Below, one piece after another: positions 1-7,394 of a stretch of 14,116 nt of DNA. Origin of the DNA: CAJBLF01 sp041679065 (GTDB taxonomy: Bacteria; Patescibacteriota; Gracilibacteria; Absconditabacterales; Absconditicoccaceae); contig JBBABI010000025.1 of assembly GCA_041679065.1 (NCBI GenBank), positions 1 through 14,116 of the forward strand, written 5' to 3'. The position numbers and the translations under genes are program-made. The notes beneath the pieces were generated by a model that ran no database searches, was not told the DNA's origin, and worked only from the letters and a program-made list of their open reading frames with translations. Every line of letters begins with the position of its first letter. Position 1 is the first letter of the stretch.

Positions 1-1130
1 TGAAATATCATGATATCCTGGAGAAACTGAATGTCCTGGAAAGTAAAGGAAGACGGCCGGAAGATGTTGCTCAGCTCAAAAAAGTATTGGAGTCAGAATA
101 TTACAAAGGATTTAATATCAGCTATATCAGTTCGCTCAGTAAATTTGATGATCCTGCGACAAGTAAGATCTCAAGGATTTTGACATTCAATGACTGAGAA
201 AAATCATCTTTGGGTACCTTGATGGGTATCTCTATGTGGAGTACTATGATCATCGAATGATCTACTGCGGCTTTGGTAGGTGCTATGGATGATAACTTGA
301 GAGGCGTGCTGATCGATTATAATCTGGCTGATGGCGAAAGCATCAAAGCATGCGGAGCAAATCTTCTCAAGGATGGAGTTTACTGTTTCACGCCAAAAGG
401 TACCATTATCAATGTGAATAAAGCTGGTGCGCAGACGGTGACTAATGCTGATGCTGATGGATTTAGCAAGCGTATCGGCGGTATAGCAACCTATGGTAAG
501 GCAAATATGTATGTTTTTGAAAATTCCTTAAGTTCTGTAGGCAATACTACCTTGGTAACCAGATATCGCAACACCCTCGGTTCTCAAACTATCTATCAGG
601 AGGGTCAGAAATATTATTTAGCGCCTAATCTGACTGGTGCATCGTTTGGTGGTGGTTCTGGATTCAGCAGTTATGCTGTTGATGGATCATTCTTAGTCTG
701 GTCTCAAGGTAAACTTCTCCAATTCCGGAGAAATCCTCCTACTGCATTTACACTAGATTATCGTGAAATTTCTTTGCTTGGCGGTGATAAGGTCACGAAC
801 AAATATTCAGATGATGTGAAGATCATCAGCTCTATCAATTCCAAATATGTCTTCCTTTTTGATAAGGTAAATCAGACATTCACGGTCTATGAATCACGTC
901 CTGCGAAGAATGGCGATCAATTTGCTGTTAATTATAGTCTGTACTATCTCTTCAGCTTTAAATTTGATCTTGGAACCAATAAGGTAATCGATGTAGAAGT
1001 TCCTGATCCAAGCGGTAATAGGCCAATGCTCTATATCTTGAGCAATGAAGGAATTAATAAAGTTAGCCTTTTCGAATACATAGATAGCATCAAGCAGAAT
1101 AATGTATTGAAGACTACTGCTTCGCAGTAG
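1..1130 (+). CDS. C-terminal part of a probable beta-propeller protein (5' end outside window)
   Basis: The frame is open from the window edge (first full codon at 3) to TAG at 1128-1130, giving about 375 residues. TGA codons at 195-197 and 258-260 must be read as Gly for the frame to stay open; a standard-code reading would start only at TTG 273. The first ~60 residues are charged and helical (KLNVLESKGRRPEDVAQLKK). The rest is beta-rich, with repeats of about 40-60 residues of the type 'YVFENSL', 'YAVDGSFLVWSQGKLLQF', 'KYVFLFDKVNQTFTVYES' and 'PMLYILSNEGINKVSLFEY'. This resembles the propeller tail of large extracytoplasmic proteins I associate with Patescibacteria. The family is inferred from the pattern, not from a catalytic motif. 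It is followed by a plus-strand terminator at 1262-1287. Only 2 of about 30 glycines are TGA. Function unknown. Confidence 0.6.
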
Positions 1131-1141
1131 GAATTTAAGAT

Positions 1142-1220
1142 CGTCATTGCGAACAACGTGAAGCAATCCAGATTTAAAAAATTGAAACGTGGAAAGGTGG
1201 AAGTGTGGAAATGTGATGGA
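1142..1220. repeat. Partial palindromic repeat (CGTCATTGC type) plus GTGGAAA-rich run
   Basis: CGTCATTGCGAA...GAAGCAATCC (1142-1170) is one half of a dispersed palindromic element whose fuller copy lies at 7395-7556. It is followed by a run of short units (TTGAAACGTGGAAAGGTGG at about 1182-1200, then GTGTGGAAATG) that also accompanies the 7395 copy, there on its other side. It lies between the stop of the first gene and that gene's terminator, so it probably sits in its 3' UTR. Confidence 0.6.
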
Positions 1221-1261
1221 AGTTTTCTTGAAGTATTTAGAACTTAAGTTTGAAATATATG

Positions 1262-1287
1262 AAGGCGATACATGTCGCCTTTTTTTT
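1262..1287 (+). terminator. Intrinsic terminator after the first gene
   Basis: AAGGCGA (1262-1268) pairs with TCGCCTT (1275-1281) around a six-base loop, followed by an unbroken T run to 1287. Confidence 0.8.
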
Positions 1288-1293
1288 GAAATC

Positions 1294-1325
1294 AAAAAAA
1301 ATCCTCCGTGATTCAGAAGGATTTT
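1294..1325 (-). terminator. Intrinsic terminator for the 101-aa membrane protein gene
   Basis: Read on the minus strand, AATCCTTC (1323-1316) pairs with GGAGGATT (1307-1300), with one G-U pair, followed by a T run (1300-1294). It faces the plus-strand terminator at 1262-1287, as expected between convergent genes. Confidence 0.75.
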
Positions 1326-1352
1326 CATTAATAATATTTTCCATTGCGCTAC

Positions 1353-1658
1353 TTATTTGGGAAGATAGCCGAGTTCTTTGGTAGCAGTGTCAAAATCTGT
1401 GCCGTTTTTTCGCATTTCTTCCAGTTTTTTAGATTTCGGAGTGTCATAGCCGAAAGAGATTGCTCCTGTGAAGAAAGATCCTATAACTAAGATTAAAAAT
1501 GTCATTATCCCCATAGAAAATTGATCTGCTACATCCAAATCGAATGCTTGAAAGATGATTATTGCAAATATTCCTAACATAATGCTAAGGAATCTGATGT
1601 TCTTTTTTTTTGTTTTCTGTTTCCTGTAAGAGGAAAAATTTGAGCTGTAAATATTCAT
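1353..1658 (-). CDS. Small two-TM membrane protein, 101 aa
   Basis: The frame runs from ATG at 1658 to TAA at 1353-1355. The N-terminus is Lys/Arg-rich (residues ~12-21, RKQKTKKKNIR). Two hydrophobic spans follow, at ~24-41 (SIMLGIFAIIIFQAF) and ~49-72 (MGIMTFLILVIGSFFTGAIS), then a charged cytoplasmic tail (KSKKLEEMRKNGTDFDTATK). By the positive-inside rule both termini probably face the cytoplasm. Its seven glycines are all GGN and it has no in-frame TGA. It is a single transcription unit with a good promoter at 1715-1742 and terminator at 1294-1325. No Shine-Dalgarno sequence is visible. I do not recognise the family. Confidence 0.75.
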   Translation of the reverse strand: MNIYSSNFSSYRKQKTKKKNIRFLSIMLGIFAIIIFQAFDLDVADQFSMGIMTFLILVIGSFFTGAISFGYDTPKSKKLEEMRKNGTDFDTATKELGYLPK

Positions 1659-1714
1659 TTGTTTTCATGGCGTTATGTTTTTTTTATATGATTTATAATT
1701 TTATTTCTTCGAAT

Positions 1715-1742
1715 GTTATACATATTCGTTTTATAAAGTCAA
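1715..1742 (-). promoter_or_regulatory. Promoter of the 101-aa membrane protein gene
   Basis: Minus-strand -35 TTGACT (1742-1737), 16-nt spacer, -10 TATAAC (1720-1715). The predicted start near 1708 gives a leader of about 50 nt. An imperfect inverted repeat (CGAAT...ATTCG) brackets the -10. Confidence 0.65.
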
Positions 1743-1769
1743 TTCCTTGTTATAACAGTAAATCTGTGA

Positions 1770-1798
1770 TTGCTTGTAATATTTCGTTATTTTATTAT
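1770..1798 (+). promoter_or_regulatory. Promoter of alaS
   Basis: TTGCTT (1770-1775), 17-nt spacer, TATTAT (1793-1798). The predicted start near 1805 leaves a leader of about 32 nt before ATG 1837. No ribosome binding site is evident in that leader. Confidence 0.6.
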
Positions 1799-1836
1799 AC
1801 ACAACGAGAACAGTTTATCTTATTATTCTGAAATAT

Positions 1837-3486
1837 ATGAAAGCTTTGTCCGGGAAACAGCTGAGAGAGGAGTGGAATGATTTTCGGTTAGCCAAAAAAC
1901 ATGTCCGGTTGCCGGAAGCGCCATTGATTGGTGGCAAGGAAAGCACTGCGATGTTTACGATTGCGGGCATGCAGCAATTGATTCCTTATCTTTCTGGACA
2001 AGTACATCCATTGGGCAAGAAGCTTTTCAATATCCAGAAATGTGTCAGAACGGTAGATATCGATGAGGTAGGTGATGCGAGTCATCTGACATTTTTTGAG
2101 ATGATGGGAAATCGGTCGCTCGGCGAGTACTTCAAGAAGGAAGCTGTCCAGCGAAGCTGGGAATTCCTCGTAGATGTCTTGTGATTTGAGCCAGAGAAAT
2201 TAGCGGTGACAGTATTTGAGGGTGACAAGGATTCTCCCAAGGATGATGAGACTCCTGAGTATCGAAAACCATATCTTCCAGAAGAGAGAATATGTTTCAT
2301 GCCAGCAAAGAATAATCGACGAAGTCCCGGTCCGGTATGACCATGTGGACCTGATACCGAGATATTTTATCGGGTAGGGAAAGAGAAGTTGCCTCCTAAA
2401 AAATCTAATCCCAAGACCGATGAAGCCAATCGATTGGAAATCTGGAACAACGTGTTTATGGAGTACTACCGTGATGAATCAGGTAAACTGACGAAGTTAA
2501 AGAATCATAATGTGGATACAGGTATGGGATTTGAAAGGATGTGTACGGTTTTGCAAGGGAAGGAGAGTGTGTATGAAACAGATATATTTTCATGAATTGT
2601 TAAATCGATTTCTCTGCATTTCTGATTACTTCCTGTAGCAATGAAAATCTATTCTAGATATTATAGAATTATTGCTGATCATTTTAGAGCTGCTTCTGCA
2701 CTTGCTGACGAATTTTTATATCCATCTAATGAAGGTAGAGGGTATGTCTTGAGAAAAATTATAAGAAGACTATTCTTTTTTTCTGTTCTTCTTAATTATG
2801 CAAGTTTTAATTCGTGATCAAAAAATGAAAAAGATATTAATAAGATTGTTGAATTTATACAAGATTGATGATGACGGGTTGGTCTTGGTAAGCCATATGT
2901 AGCTAGTGTTGTTAATAATATTGAATGATTAAAAGATAAAAATTTGGTGATAAAAACAATTGCCGATGAATTTGAGACCTTTAAAAAAACTTTGGTTTCT
3001 TGACTAAAACTCTTGAGAAATATAATTATTCATATGTGATCTGTATGAATTGTAAGCGGTCTTGATTCATTTAAACTTTATGATACATATGGATTTCCTA
3101 TCGAATTAACCAAAGAAATTTCTTCAATATATAATTTAACGATTGATGAACAAAGTTTTAATAAGGAGATGGAAAAACAAAGAGAGCGTTCTCGTCAATG
3201 ATCCAAGGATATGTTTACTCAAGATGTGGATCGAAGCAAATATCTGGCATGAATTCCTCCTACGAAGTTCGTATGATATGATACGTTGGCCTTGGAAAAA
3301 ATGAAATTACTCAAAGACTTTATTGTCGCGTGAAAAAGAATTCTGATTTTTGATGCTACGCCTTTTTATGCAGAAAGCTGAGGTCAGGCAAGCGATAGAG
3401 GAATTGTTGTCTTGGATAATTGAGAGGTATTACATATCAGTGAAGTGAAAAAGTATGAAGGGATATTTCTTCATTTTGTGAAATAA
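1837..3486 (+). CDS. alaS: Alanyl-tRNA synthetase, short form lacking the editing and C-Ala domains (549 aa)
   Basis: Charges tRNA(Ala) with alanine. The frame runs from ATG 1837 to TAA 3484-3486 with 18 in-frame TGA codons read as Gly. Landmarks: 'NIQKCVRT' (around C69) and class II motif 2 'TFFEMMGN' (85-92); 'GPCGP' (168-172), whose first Gly is TGA; motif 3 'GMGFERM' (229-235); 'IADHFRA' and 'SNEGRGYVLRKIIRR' (tRNA-recognition region); 'YDTYGFPIELT'; and 'TPFYAESGGQASDRG' near 508-522. The protein stops about 35 residues later, just as the editing domain begins, so its HxxxH zinc-binding residues and the C-Ala domain are missing. Bacterial AlaRS is normally ~850-880 aa. The frame is clean to its stop, so this looks like a genuine short enzyme and not a decayed one. 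TGA use jumps from 2 of 19 glycines before position ~2590 to 16 of 25 after it. The EamA-like gene begins 5 nt after the stop and is probably co-transcribed. Confidence 0.93.
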
Positions 3487-3491
3487 GGTAC

Positions 3492-3842
3492 ATGGATAAA
3501 CAATCCTTATATAAGATTATCGGTTTGCTCAGTATCATTGCTGGGGAATTTTTGTCCATTTATGGAGAAATGCTCGGATCCAAATATGGGCGAGGTAATT
3601 CTTCATTTCTGATAAAACCTGCTATTCTGATGGTGGCTGGATGATTGGTTCTGCTGGTTGGATATATGTTAGCATATTCATGATTCAAAAATATCCGGAT
3701 CGTGAGTGTTGTCTCTATCACTGCGATTCTTATTTTGGAGCCGATCCTTGCATGGACTCTTTTCCATGAAATACCGACGAAATGATCTATCATCGGTTTC
3801 ATTTTTGGAGCGATGTGAATGCTGGCAACAATCTTTCTATAG
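3492..3842 (+). CDS. EamA/SMR-like four-helix half transporter, 116 aa
   Basis: The frame runs from ATG 3492 to TAG 3840-3842 and contains four TGA codons read as Gly; under the standard code only fragments remain. Four hydrophobic segments are visible: ~8-24, ~40-60 (LIKPAILMVAGGLVLLVGYM), ~70-90 (IVSVVSITAILILEPILAW) and ~98-115 (GSIIGFIFGAMGMLATIFL). The block 'ILEPILAWTLFHEIPTKG' followed by the last helix matches the end of an EamA/DMT repeat (EP..a.l.g.l.l.E....). A single four-TM repeat of this size works as a dimer in the SMR and ArnE/F-like families. Substrate cannot be predicted. It starts 5 nt after the alaS stop, so it is probably expressed from the alaS promoter. No terminator is seen before the convergent 213-aa gene. 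Confidence 0.75.
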
Positions 3843-3845
3843 AAA

Positions 3846-3894
3846 ATTATTCTATCTGAGAATATTTTGGGAAATAGGTATAGACGATCTTATA
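3846..3894 (-). repeat. Duplicated 3' end of the 153-aa gene (copy 1, orphan tail)
   Basis: These 49 bp match 4625-4673 with two mismatches. Read on the minus strand they encode YKIVYTYFPKYSQIE and a TAA stop at 3847-3849, the same C-terminus as the gene at 4626-5087. Both mismatches are synonymous (CCA/CCC, GAA/GAG). Similarity continues weakly upstream (GATTC shared, then a 4-nt gap). The copy lies directly downstream of the 213-aa gene and has no gene body of its own, so it is a displaced tail. Confidence 0.85.
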
Positions 3895-3911
3895 GAATCG
3901 ATATCGTAAAG

Positions 3912-4553
3912 TTATTCAGAAGCCTTTTGGACGATAAATTCGGTTCATTGCTTTTGATATCGTTTCCCGTCTGATCATAGATAAGAATATTTTTCTTTCT
4001 CGCTGTCATAATCGTATTGCGTTAATTCCAATATATCAATATTTCAGTATTTTGCCTTCTCTATTGCTGAGCAATCTTGTGTAATTTGTCTACCATTGTT
4101 GTCTATGCATACTGTGTCATCACATCATCAAAAGACAATTATTTCTCTATCTCAAAAAGAATCTACCATATCAACGCTCATTACTCATTTTTCTAATCAT
4201 GGAAAACTAACCCTATTCTCAAAATCTACAATGAACATCCTATTAGATCATTCAACAAAAATTATCTTATAAATATTTTTTCAGATTTGATATCTCTTTA
4301 TTACCTTGAACATTTCTTTTTTTAATTCTCCCGTTTTGAAATCAAAAAGCCATTCTACGGAAAGATTTCCCTCTTCATCCAATGGGGTAGTATCATCAAA
4401 ATCTTCTACCTCGCCTTTTAAACTTTCTTGTAGTTCAAATAATGTCGGTCATCCAACCCTTAATCACCATTCTGGGTCAAATTCTGGTTTTTTGTGTTCT
4501 TCATATTCTTGTAAACCTTCTTGAATATCTGGATCACTGATGTTGAGTATCAT
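3912..4553 (-). CDS. Unknown acidic soluble protein, 213 aa, readable only with UGA = Gly
   Basis: The frame runs from ATG 4553 to TAA 3912-3914. It contains 12 TGA codons, 12 of 19 glycines, the highest density in the window, so standard-code gene finders would miss it. The start reads MILNISDPDIQEGLQEYEE. An acidic region (SLKGEVEDFDDTTPLDEEG, ~45-63) is followed by alternating strand-like segments (EWLFDFKTGELKKEMFKVIK, then IYKIIFVEGSNRMFIVDFEN) and a C-terminus rich in Tyr/Asp/Lys (QYDYDSEKEKYSYLGSDGKR). No signal peptide or TM segment is seen. No Shine-Dalgarno sequence is evident and no promoter could be assigned with confidence. It lies between two copies of the 3' end of the neighbouring 153-aa gene, so it looks inserted there. 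High TGA use suggests it evolved under code 25. The absence of any TAA or TAG over 213 codons and the protein-like composition make it a real gene. Family not recognised. Confidence 0.85.
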
Positions 4554-4598
4554 TAGATATTTCTGAGAAATAAAATTTCCCCTCTGTCTAGGCGGACA

Positions 4599-4618
4599 CC
4601 CTCTTTACGTAAAGAGGG
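4599..4618. repeat. Perfect 20-bp palindrome
   Basis: CCCTCTTTACGTAAAGAGGG is its own reverse complement. It sits in the 71-bp gap between the 153-aa gene's stop and the 213-aa gene's start, close to the inner edge of the duplicated tail. It could be a REP-like element, an operator, or a cruciform tied to the insertion. There is no T run, so it is not a terminator. Confidence 0.7.
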
Positions 4619-4624
4619 AACTCC

Positions 4625-4673
4625 ATTACTCTATCTGAGAATATTTGGGGAAATAGGTATAGACGATCTTATA
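4625..4673 (-). repeat. 3' end of the 153-aa gene, copy 2 of the 49-bp direct repeat
   Basis: This is the in-gene copy of the repeat also found at 3846-3894. It covers the last 15 codons and the stop of the gene at 4626-5087. The two copies are in direct orientation and bracket 730 bp that hold only the 213-aa gene and the 20-bp palindrome. Confidence 0.85.
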
Positions 4674-5087
4674 AAATGAATCAATGACTTTATCGAGTCA
4701 TTTTTCTTGTTTGAGCATTTTGTCGGTGAGGATTCCTTCCAGTTTAAACATCTCATGTTCTACCTGTTTGCCTATGGTTTGAAATTTAGGCATATCTTGT
4801 TGTGGATCTTCATTGATATTTCTAAAGGTCCGGAATAAATCCGTGTACGCTTCAAAAAATCTTTTGAAAAGCTGGCCACCCTTCGTTTTTGTCATCCCTT
4901 CTATCTTTTCAGTCAGGTATTCGTTTATCAGACTTCTGATCTCATCTTTCTGTACTTGGTTGACGTGAGCAAAGATGTTTCCATAGACAGGATGATGGTA
5001 TAAATCAGAAAAATAAGGAATATATCCTTTCTGTCCTTCCATATTTATTATGATATTGAGAATCTGATCTCTTTCGACGTTGTTCAT
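4626..5087 (-). CDS. Unknown helical soluble protein, 153 aa
   Basis: The frame runs from ATG 5087 to TAA 4626-4628. A TGA at 4698-4700 must be read as Gly; under the standard code the protein would end at 129 aa and lose GLDKVIDSFYKIVYTYFPKY and the following residues. That the lost tail is exactly the segment duplicated at 3846-3894, with only synonymous changes, supports it being translated. The protein is mostly alpha-helical and charged (VQKDEIRSLINEYLTEKIEG; KTKGGQLFKRFFEAYTDLFR). No TM segment or signal peptide. The start has no Shine-Dalgarno sequence. The gene begins 97 nt downstream of the 85-aa membrane protein gene in the same direction and could share its transcript, since no separate promoter is clear. 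Family not recognised. Confidence 0.8.
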
Positions 5088-5101
5088 GATTCGGAGTTTT
5101 G

Positions 5102-5173
5102 GATTAAAAGATTAAAATATTAAAATATTAAAAGATTAAAATATTCAGTGAAATATAATCAAATCTTTTAATC
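5102..5173. repeat. AT-only repeat tract (GATTAAAAG / ATTAAAATATT units)
   Basis: GATTAAAAGATT begins at 5102 and is followed by repeats of ATTAAAATATT and ATTAAAAG. The reverse complement AATCTTTTAATC occurs near 5162-5173, so a long weak A-T hairpin is possible between the 85-aa and 153-aa genes. It could act as a weak terminator or simply be a simple-sequence expansion. Confidence 0.5.
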
Positions 5174-5184
5174 TTCTAAATTTT

Positions 5185-5442
5185 TTAGTTTTTTAATTTT
5201 TTTATTCGTATCCTTTTGAAAAGATCTAATCCAAGCGTAGAAAGGATAAACGCTATGGAAGGAACTACCGCGTTGAGGAAAGGTCTGGCTAATCCTGCTA
5301 CATAAAAGAACAATACGATAACTGCATAAGTGAGAATGGTTATTGCGATTCTCCTGGTCCGGCTGTTTTTCCGAGCTTTATCTGCTTCTACGCGTCTGTT
5401 TCTTGCTTTGAGCGCGTCTATTTGTTTTTGAAGGTCTTGCAT
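5185..5442 (-). CDS. Conserved small two-TM protein with N-terminal coiled coil, 85 aa
   Basis: The frame runs from ATG 5442 to TAA 5185-5187. Residues 1-28 (MQDLQKQIDALKARNRRVEA...) form a heptad-like charged helix. TM1 is ~31-50 (IAITILTYAVIVLFFYVAGL) and TM2 ~54-72 (FLNAVVPSIAFILSTLGLDL), with a basic tail (FKRIRIKKLKN). The pattern 'R(V)EADKA...TRR..I...TY....PF.NA.VP...F.LSTL.L..F' matches a small membrane protein family that I recall as widespread in bacteria and unnamed; this is memory, not a search. No TGA codon. It has a promoter at 5496-5523 and a leader of about 47 nt containing the hairpin at 5464-5480. Function unknown. Confidence 0.8.
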   Translation of the reverse strand: MQDLQKQIDALKARNRRVEADKARKNSRTRRIAITILTYAVIVLFFYVAGLARPFLNAVVPSIAFILSTLGLDLFKRIRIKKLKN

Positions 5443-5463
5443 GGAATTTCGATAATTAAAATA

Positions 5464-5485
5464 TACCGAAGTTGTCGGTATTTTT
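5464..5485. terminator. Hairpin between recJ and the 85-aa gene
   Basis: TACCGA (5464-5469) and TCGGTA (5475-5480) form a 6-bp stem with a 5-nt loop. The T run is good on the plus strand (5481-5485) and poorer on the minus strand. It lies 46-62 nt after the recJ stop and also inside the predicted leader of the next gene, so it may end recJ transcripts or influence the 85-aa gene. Confidence 0.45.
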
Positions 5486-5495
5486 GTATGGTGAA

Positions 5496-5523
5496 GATAT
5501 ACTAATTTCTAGTATAATTGCAA
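5496..5523 (-). promoter_or_regulatory. Promoter of the 85-aa gene with overlapping inverted repeat
   Basis: Minus-strand -35 TTGCAA (5523-5518), 16-nt spacer, -10 TATATC (5501-5496). An inverted repeat ATACTA/TAGTAT (5499-5504, 5510-5515) overlaps the -10 and spacer, a position typical for a repressor site. The promoter nearly abuts the recJ stop codon (5526). Confidence 0.6.
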
Positions 5524-5525
5524 TA

Positions 5526-7190
5526 CTACTGTATATCTGCTCCATCGATGAAATACCCTCCATTGTAGGTATCTTTTCTGATTTTTCAGATTACCGTGAT
5601 GAGTGACGAGTTACGGGTAATGAGCGATTCTACCTCACTCCCTTTGCCTCGAAACATAGCAGTGATTTTATTGTCGCCGAATTGTCCATGGATCTTGAGA
5701 TGGGATTTGCCATTATTTCAGACTTTCTCTACTTTATTGATTGTGATATCCTCCAAGAGTAATACTGGTTCCGAATTACCTTCTCAGAATGGTGCTAATT
5801 TCTGGATTTTCCCAAGAATCTCATTGTCCCATTCGTGCTGGTAGATCTTGGTGTCTACTTTGATGGATTTGATGAGATCATGATCTTGGATACAGTCATT
5901 GCAATGAGTCTGGAATCTTTGGATCAATTTATCTAAATTTTCTAATTTTACCGCTAATCATCCTGCTCCTTTATGTCCGCCAAATCTTTCCAAAAGATCA
6001 CTTGCGGTGCTAATCATTTCGATAATGTTGAAATAATCAGGGCCTCTCAGTGATGCCACACATAAATTTGTCTCTTTATTGATTTTGAGGATCATACAGG
6101 GCTTGGTATATCTTTCTGTGAGTCTGCCTGCGACGATGCCGACAATCCCCTCATGGAATGATTCATCGGTCGCGATAAGAATTCTTTCATTGAGATCAAT
6201 CAATCCTTCCGCTTTTTTGAGCGCTTCTTCTTGCATTCTTTTTCTTTCGGTATTGATCCCTTCTATCTTGTCCAAATGCGCAACCTGTTTTTCTCCGGTG
6301 TAGAGGAGTGCTTTGAGACTATCATACGGCGACTCTATTCTGCCTCAGGCGTTAATCCTTGGTCCGATGATGAATCCTATATGGAAGGTATCTACGTTAT
6401 CCTTGAGATTTAGATATTTCAGAAATCCTTTGAGCGAGGTAGGCATATGTTCATGATTCCTATTGATGAGTTCTAGGCCTCTTTTGACAATGACTCTGTT
6501 TTCGTGAATGAGAGGAACGACGTCCGCCACTGTCCCGATAGCGACGACTGGCAAAAAGTAGTTAAAGACTCTGTTTTTTATATCCTTAGTCAGTGTGGAT
6601 CTCTCTGTCAGGGCGCAAATGAGTTTGAATGCTACTCCGACGCCGGCAAGATATTTGAAGGGATACTCAGGAGAGATAAGTGGTGTGATCACTGCGAATG
6701 CTGGAGGTATCTTTTCCCCATGCTGGTGATGATCAGTGATGATGATATCTATTCCTAGCTCTTTGGCATATTCGGCTTCTTGGACTGTGGAAATACCGTT
6801 GTCTACAGTGATGATCAAACTTACGCCTTTGGACTTAATGTCATCGATATGTTTCTTCTTGATGCCGTAGCCATCTTCGATTCTATCAGGATATTGTATA
6901 CTGACCTGTTTATAATGAAGGAATTTGATCAAGAATTGGTAGAGTATATAGCTGGAGGTGATCCCATCTACATCATAATCTCAGAAAATCATGATTTTCT
7001 CCTTGTTTTTCATTGCCAGAATGATCCTCTGGACGGATTTTTCCATGTCATTGAGCAGAAAAGGATCTCATCGATAATCGGATAATTTGGGATCCAAAAA
7101 AGAGTCGATGTTGTCATCGATTCATCTTACTTTAAAGAGTCTGGTCAACAGATCTTCTTTGGGGTTGTCGTAAATCAACTTGAAGTTCAT
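5526..7190 (-). CDS. recJ: Single-stranded-DNA-specific exonuclease RecJ, 554 aa
   Basis: 5'-3' exonuclease on single-stranded DNA, acting in recombination and repair. The frame runs from ATG 7190 to TAG 5526-5528 with eight TGA codons read as Gly. The DHH domain holds 'FGDYDVDGITSS' (DYDVDG at 71-76, the Gly before it is TGA), 'VDNGIS' and 'TDHHQ' (DHH at 153-155), the metal-binding set of the family. 'GPRINAGGRI' spans TGA at residue 282. The DHHA1 motif 'FGGHKGAGG' (404-411) also ends on a TGA. The last ~100 residues are the RecJ OB-like domain ('LAPFGEGNSEP', then 'IGKIRKDTYNGGYFIDG'). Length is close to the usual ~570. The start lacks a Shine-Dalgarno sequence; a weak promoter (TTGACG at 7261-7256, TTAACA at 7239-7234) is possible. 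The stretch ESLITRNSSLITV near the C-terminus is encoded by a TGAGTGA/TAATGAG-like repeated motif, perhaps a repeat insertion tolerated in frame. Confidence 0.95.
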
Positions 7191-7394
7191 ATATTTTAGG
7201 GGCAGATTTGAAACAATTGGATTAGTGGCTGATTGTTAAGCAGTCGTTAAACGGTCGTCAAACAGTAGCTTCATTACATCATCTTTGGGAGTATAGATTT
7301 CCGAGAAGTGATTACAAATTGAAAACAAATAAAAAAGGCACCGGAAAGAAAGTTGAAGGGTTGAAAGGTGGAAAAGTGGGAATATTGAACTTTC
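7191..7394. other. Intergenic spacer upstream of recJ
   Basis: No gene is supported here. It contains a short tandem pair (CGTTAAAC / CGTCAAAC at about 7244-7263), the weak recJ promoter candidate, and a GTTGAAAGGTGGAAA-like run at 7351-7379 resembling the one at 1180-1220. Confidence 0.5.

Noticed and set aside
894..1328. Minus-strand open frame of 144 codons
   Set aside because: It overlaps the first gene antisense, a repeat and two terminators.
1837..3486. alaS as a pseudogene with many stops
   Set aside because: All internal stops are TGA at glycine positions; motifs 2 and 3 and the core residues are intact.
5102..5173. Possible CRISPR-like array
   Set aside because: Units are short, A/T-only and adjacent, with no spacers.
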